The translations under genes were made by a program, and so were the position numbers. Of a stretch of DNA of 64,000 bases, positions 62,112 to 64,000 are shown in pieces (within the stretch, counting starts at the first letter, position 1; every line of letters begins with the position of its first letter). The notes under the pieces are model-generated. The model did not search any database. It was given only the letters and a program-made list of their open reading frames with translations, and was not told the origin of the DNA. Source of the DNA: Mycolicibacterium fluoranthenivorans (GTDB lineage Bacteria > Actinomycetota > Actinomycetes > Mycobacteriales > Mycobacteriaceae); assembly GCF_011758805.1 (NCBI RefSeq), contig NZ_JAANOW010000001.1, forward strand, positions 1,178,001 through 1,242,000, given 5' to 3'.

Positions 62112-64000
62112 TCAGATCATGTCGTTACGCGTCAGCCAGCGCATCACCGGCCAGCCGACGAACACCGGCAGCCAGCAGGTCAGCACGCGATAGAGCAGCA
62201 CCGAGGGCACCGCGATCGCGGTCGGGACACCGAACGCGGCAAGACCACCGATCAGCGCCGCCTCGACCGCGCCGACACCACCGGGCGTCGGCGCCGCCGA
62301 CGCGAGCGTCCCACCGACCATCGTCACCACGGTGACCGTGACGAAAGACGTGTCCCCGCCGAATGCTTCGACACTGGCCCACAGCGCCAGTGCCGCGCCC
62401 AGCGTGGTGCCCGCCGCGCCCAGCACGATCAGCCCGAGCCGTTTGGGCTCCCGCGAGAGCTCGACAAGATCTTCGGTGACCTCCTTGAGCTTCGGTCGCA
62501 GGGACGAGGACAGCCAGCGGCGCAGTTTGGGCACGGCCAGGAAGAATCCGACCAGGCCCAGCGCCACACCAGCAGCCAGGTACAGCACCGTCGTGCTCGG
62601 GACGAAATGCGACAGGTTCGCCGACGCACCCGCCAACGTCGTGAACATGATCAGCAGCAGCACATGCACGATCACCTGAACCGTCTGCTGCAGGGCCACC
62701 GCGGCCGTGGCCCGCAGCGAGCTCAGCCCCGCCTTCTGCAGAAATCGTGCCGACAGGGCGAGCCCGCCGACGCCGGCCGGGGTGGTGGTGGCCGCAAAGG
62801 TGTTGGCCACCTGCATGATCGACAGATTGCGGAAGCTGACCAGCCCGTCGGCGCAGGCCCACAATGCCGCGGCTGCGCCCACATAGGTCAGTGCGGACAC
62901 GGTCAGGCCCAGCAGCGCCCACCACCAGTTGGCCGAGCCCAGTTCGGAGAAGAAGGTCGGCACCGTGCTGATGAACGGATAGGCGACGTACACCAGCGCC
63001 ACCAGCAGCACCAGCTGGATCACCTGAACGCGGGTGAAGCGGGTGATCGCCTCGGGTCGGATCTGGTCGGCGCCGGTCTGCTTCTGCACCTCTTCGCGTG
63101 CGGCCTTGATGACGTCCGGTGCGTCCGGCACGTCCCCCCGGATCCGTTTCGGTACCGCCGATTTGGTGAGCCGGCGCGATGCGGTCAACACGGCGTCGCG
63201 GCCGAAGGCGCCGATGGCCGCGGCGACGGCCGTCGGCGCGTCGTAGAGCGCGCTGGTGGTCACCAGCAGCTGCGCGATATCGGACTGCAGCTGCGGGTCG
63301 GTGGCGCCGTATTCGGCGTGGGCGAACCCACCGAACCGCACCGTGTGGTCATCGACGGTGATCTCCTTGGCGCGCGGATCGCCGTGCGCGATGCCGTGTT
63401 CGTGCAGCAGGTGCAGTGCGGACCACACGGCGTCGGCAGGGGTGGACTCGGCGCTCAGCGGTGCGCCTGAGGCGGGTTTGCGCGCGTACAGCGTCCACCC
63501 GCGATCCAGCGCGGCCATCGCCACGGTCGACGTGTTCGCCAGTGCCAGATCGCCGATCGCGATGGCCATCAGCGCCCGGTGCTCCACGGCGCGGCGCATC
63601 GAGGTCTGCAGGGGAGCGGTCTCGTCGTCGCGCAGCCGGAACTTGCCCCACAGCTGACGCATGGCGCCGCCGCTGCGCTGATTCGGTCCGTACAGCTCCA
63701 CCACCACGGTGGCGTCGGCGCTGGTGGCCGCCAGCACCAGAGGTCCGGGGCCGGGCGGGCGGACGACCGCCAGCGTGGTGGCGACGAACCCGCGCCGGTC
63801 CAGGGCCCGGATCGCGCCGTCGAGTGGCACCTCCAGGGCCGGTGTGCCCACCACCCAGACGACCAGCGCGCCGACGAACCAGCCGACGGCCAGTCCGAGC
63901 AGGGTGCGGGCCGGCACCACGGCGCTGACCACCAGATGGATGGGCACGAATGCCAGCAGCAGCGTCCACCACCACCGGCGCAGCCGCCGGGACAACCACG
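62112..64000 (-). CDS. Kinase-like domain fused to LPG-synthase/UPF0104 membrane domain (5' end outside window)
   Basis: At least 629 residues; the frame is open to the window edge, so the start is probably outside. Visible order: two helices (LLLAFVPIHLVVSAVV, GLAVGWFVGALVVWVVG), a soluble domain with kinase-like HEHGIAHGDPRAKEITVDD (about 200 residues in) and FGGFAHAEYGATDPQLQSDIAQL, then about 8 helices of the lysylphosphatidylglycerol-synthase TM family (VANTFAATTTPAGVGGLALSA, GGTLASAAPTPGGVGAVEAAL). The catalytic loop has HGD, not HRD, with Asp retained. The membrane part resembles MprF/AglD-type flippases. Lipid transport under control of the kinase-like part is an inference. Confidence 0.75.
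   Translation of the reverse strand, partial: WLSRRLRRWWWTLLLAFVPIHLVVSAVVPARTLLGLAVGWFVGALVVWVVGTPALEVPLDGAIRALDRRGFVATTLAVVRPPGPGPLVLAATSADATVVVELYGPNQRSGGAMRQLWGKFRLRDDETAPLQTSMRRAVEHRALMAIAIGDLALANTSTVAMAALDRGWTLYARKPASGAPLSAESTPADAVWSALHLLHEHGIAHGDPRAKEITVDDHTVRFGGFAHAEYGATDPQLQSDIAQLLVTTSALYDAPTAVAAAIGAFGRDAVLTASRRLTKSAVPKRIRGDVPDAPDVIKAAREEVQKQTGADQIRPEAITRFTRVQVIQLVLLVALVYVAYPFISTVPTFFSELGSANWWWALLGLTVSALTYVGAAAALWACADGLVSFRNLSIMQVANTFAATTTPAGVGGLALSARFLQKAGLSSLRATAAVALQQTVQVIVHVLLLIMFTTLAGASANLSHFVPSTTVLYLAAGVALGLVGFFLAVPKLRRWLSSSLRPKLKEVTEDLVELSREPKRLGLIVLGAAGTTLGAALALWASVEAFGGDTSFVTVTVVTMVGGTLASAAPTPGGVGAVEAALIGGLAAFGVPTAIAVPSVLLYRVLTCWLPVFVGWPVMRWLTRNDMI

Overview
The window is GC-rich chromosomal DNA from an actinobacterium, almost certainly a rapidly growing Mycobacterium (Mycolicibacterium type). 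The support is: (i) a menaquinone locus in the order I remember for M. tuberculosis Rv0547c to Rv0566c (SDR, menB, fadD8, amidohydrolase, menC, bpoC, menD, DUF3592 gene, mgtA, menG, menJ, grcC1, htpX, gpsA, yajQ); (ii) families largely confined to mycobacteria (MHB haem-binding protein, DUF7159 protein, Eis-type acetyltransferase); (iii) many GTG starts and 4-bp ATGA/GTGA gene overlaps. All family names come from reading the proteins; no database search was possible.

Layout. 1-2690: the end of an operon of two short-chain dehydrogenases, an agmatinase-family ureohydrolase and a NodB-like deacetylase. 2716-22107: the first half of the menaquinone locus, interrupted by strain- or genus-specific genes (HdeA-like lipoprotein, HAD hydrolase, Eis-like acetyltransferase, ECF42 sigma factor with its DGPF partner, an extra acyl-CoA ligase, two DJ-1/PfpI genes and a DsbA-like lipoprotein). 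22134-28816: an amine-catabolism island with an IclR regulator, two APC permeases, a copper amine oxidase whose catalytic residues are all present, and a small His/Met-containing membrane protein. 28807-34924: menG, a CobW-type metallochaperone, ppnP, menJ, grcC1 and htpX. 34965-41665: an insertion relative to M. tuberculosis holding a DUF559 protein bounded by near-identical palindromes, a SulP-carbonic anhydrase fusion, a two-component system and two small exported proteins. 41690-47247: gpsA, a WXG100-like/DUF1023 hydrolase with an overlapping lipoprotein, twin repeat-containing exported proteins and yajQ.

A class II tRNA-Tyr gene (47356-47438) marks the end of the synteny I recognise. Beyond it lies an arsenic operon (ArsR, ACR3 pump, two mechanistically different arsenate reductases, a disulfide-reductase-like flavoprotein) behind a paired ATCGATAT operator. 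It is followed by genes for exported proteins (modular phosphoesterase, MHB protein, small Cys-rich protein), a stress-type CsbD/coiled-coil pair with a SigF-like promoter, a cutinase, and a group of membrane proteins (DUF7159, polytopic protein, TspO, and a kinase-like/flippase-like protein that runs off the right edge).

How the genes work together: MenD, MenC and MenB build the naphthoquinone ring, GrcC1 is a likely source of the polyprenyl tail, MenG methylates the ring and MenJ reduces one isoprene unit. The amine-oxidase genes probably import and deaminate aromatic monoamines under IclR control. The ars genes form a complete arsenate reduction and arsenite export module. Two probable gene remnants (15350-15501 and 55337-55621) and seven hairpins were found. 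No CRISPR array, insertion sequence or rRNA was seen.
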